From CALVNN01 sp964393975 (lineage in GTDB: Bacteria; Bacillota; Clostridia; Christensenellales; UBA1242), in contig CAYMVO010000020.1 in the NCBI GenBank assembly GCA_964393975.1, forward strand, positions 1 through 14,754: DNA of 14,754 nt, in the 5' to 3' direction. This document shows, one piece after another, positions 14,273 to 14,754 of this stretch. A program made the translations under genes and the position numbers. Under the pieces are notes generated by a model. It saw only the letters and a list, made by a program, of their open reading frames with translations, was not told the DNA's origin and ran no database searches. The stretch's first letter is position 1. The number at the start of each line of letters is the position of its first letter.

Positions 14273-14754
14273 GCTAGCAGGAATAGTGGGCGATAGCATA
14301 ACCGACGGTGTAGGCTTAAGAATGACAATCTTCACACAAGGTTGTCCTCATAATTGCAAAGGTTGCCACAACCCCGAGACTCATGACTTTAATAGTGGAT
14401 ATGAAATCACCCCCGCCGACCTCATCAACAAAATAGACTCTTCACATATAATCACTGGCGTTACATTTAGTGGAGGGGAACCAATGTGCCAAGCAAAAGC
14501 CCTACTCCCTATCGCCCGCTATGTTAAAGAGCGCGGATTACATTTAGCGATTTACAGCGGGTTTACGTTCGACCAATTACTAACAATGGGCGAAGACGTA
14601 ATCAATCTACTAAGGCTTACCGATGTGTTGGTAGACGGGAAATTTGACATTTCAAAAAAGTCAATGAACCTAAAGTTTATGGGCTCCACCAATCAACGCC
14701 CCATAGATGTACAAGCAAGTCTAAACCAAAATAAAGTAGTTATAGACGCTTCTT
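14256..14754 (+). CDS. nrdG: Anaerobic ribonucleotide reductase activating protein (partial at right edge)
   Basis: This is a radical-SAM activase that makes the glycyl radical on NrdD. The first 166 residues are present and the 3' end is cut by the window edge. The iron-sulfur motif CxxxCxxC is at C30, C34 and C37 (GCPHNCKGC), and the SAM-binding GGEP is at 73-76 in TFSGGEPM. Later segments YSGFTFDQL and TDVLVDGKFD are typical of NrdG. The start codon lies 17 bases inside the end of nrdD in a different frame, with an AGGG-type ribosome binding site in nrdD, so the two are translated together. Family members are about 160-200 residues, so little is missing. Confidence 0.96.
   Translation, partial: MSENIRLAGIVGDSITDGVGLRMTIFTQGCPHNCKGCHNPETHDFNSGYEITPADLINKIDSSHIITGVTFSGGEPMCQAKALLPIARYVKERGLHLAIYSGFTFDQLLTMGEDVINLLRLTDVLVDGKFDISKKSMNLKFMGSTNQRPIDVQASLNQNKVVIDAS

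Overview
The window looks like chromosomal DNA from an A+T-rich, low-GC Gram-positive bacterium, most likely an anaerobic clostridia-like Bacillota lineage. The evidence is strong AGGAGG-type ribosome binding sites, sigma-A style TTGACA/TATAAT promoters, an oxygen-sensitive class III ribonucleotide reductase (nrdD-nrdG) with NrdR boxes, a lipoprotein signal, and a YdjI/YdjG-type envelope cluster of the sort known from Bacillus. The standard genetic code fits every gene. I see no phage, transposon, CRISPR, tRNA or rRNA.

Layout from left to right. (1) 1-233 is non-coding and holds one interrupted inverted repeat. (2) 234-2901, minus strand: a three-gene operon read right to left, made of an SPFH/band-7 protein with three zinc ribbons (YdjI-like), a zinc-ribbon protein with one C-terminal membrane helix (YdjG-like), and a small two-helix membrane protein with two zinc ribbons. 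No pspA is visible beside it. (3) 3111-3836, minus: a Pr6Pr-type multi-pass membrane protein. (4) 4116-5216, plus: dnaN, transcribed alone and closed by a strong terminator shared with the next gene. (5) 5281-6222, minus: a Ca2+/Na+ antiporter. (6) 6347-6826, minus: greA, preceded by a near-consensus promoter and a terminator-like RNA structure in its leader. (7) 6981-9542, minus: an unrecognised 399-residue gene followed 39 bases later by dnaA, apparently one operon. (8) 9748-11616, minus: an unrecognised exported pair (membrane-anchored helical protein, then lipoprotein) joined stop-to-start. (9) 11617-11965: a divergent control region with two NrdR boxes and two promoters. (10) 11966 to the right edge, plus: nrdD and a truncated nrdG, overlapping by 17 bases.

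The replication genes are the notable part. dnaA and dnaN, normally a co-directional dnaA-dnaN pair, face each other here with an antiporter and greA between them. No DnaA-box cluster can be seen by eye near either gene, and the DnaA DNA-binding signature deviates from consensus. The promoters of dnaN and of the orphan-dnaA operon share an identical extended -10 core. Together with nrdD/nrdG (dNTP supply), DnaA (initiation) and DnaN (processivity clamp), the window is a replication-centred neighbourhood that has been rearranged and has gained unknown genes. The best candidates for something undescribed are the 399-residue dnaA operon partner, the greA leader structure, and the lipoprotein/anchored-helix pair.
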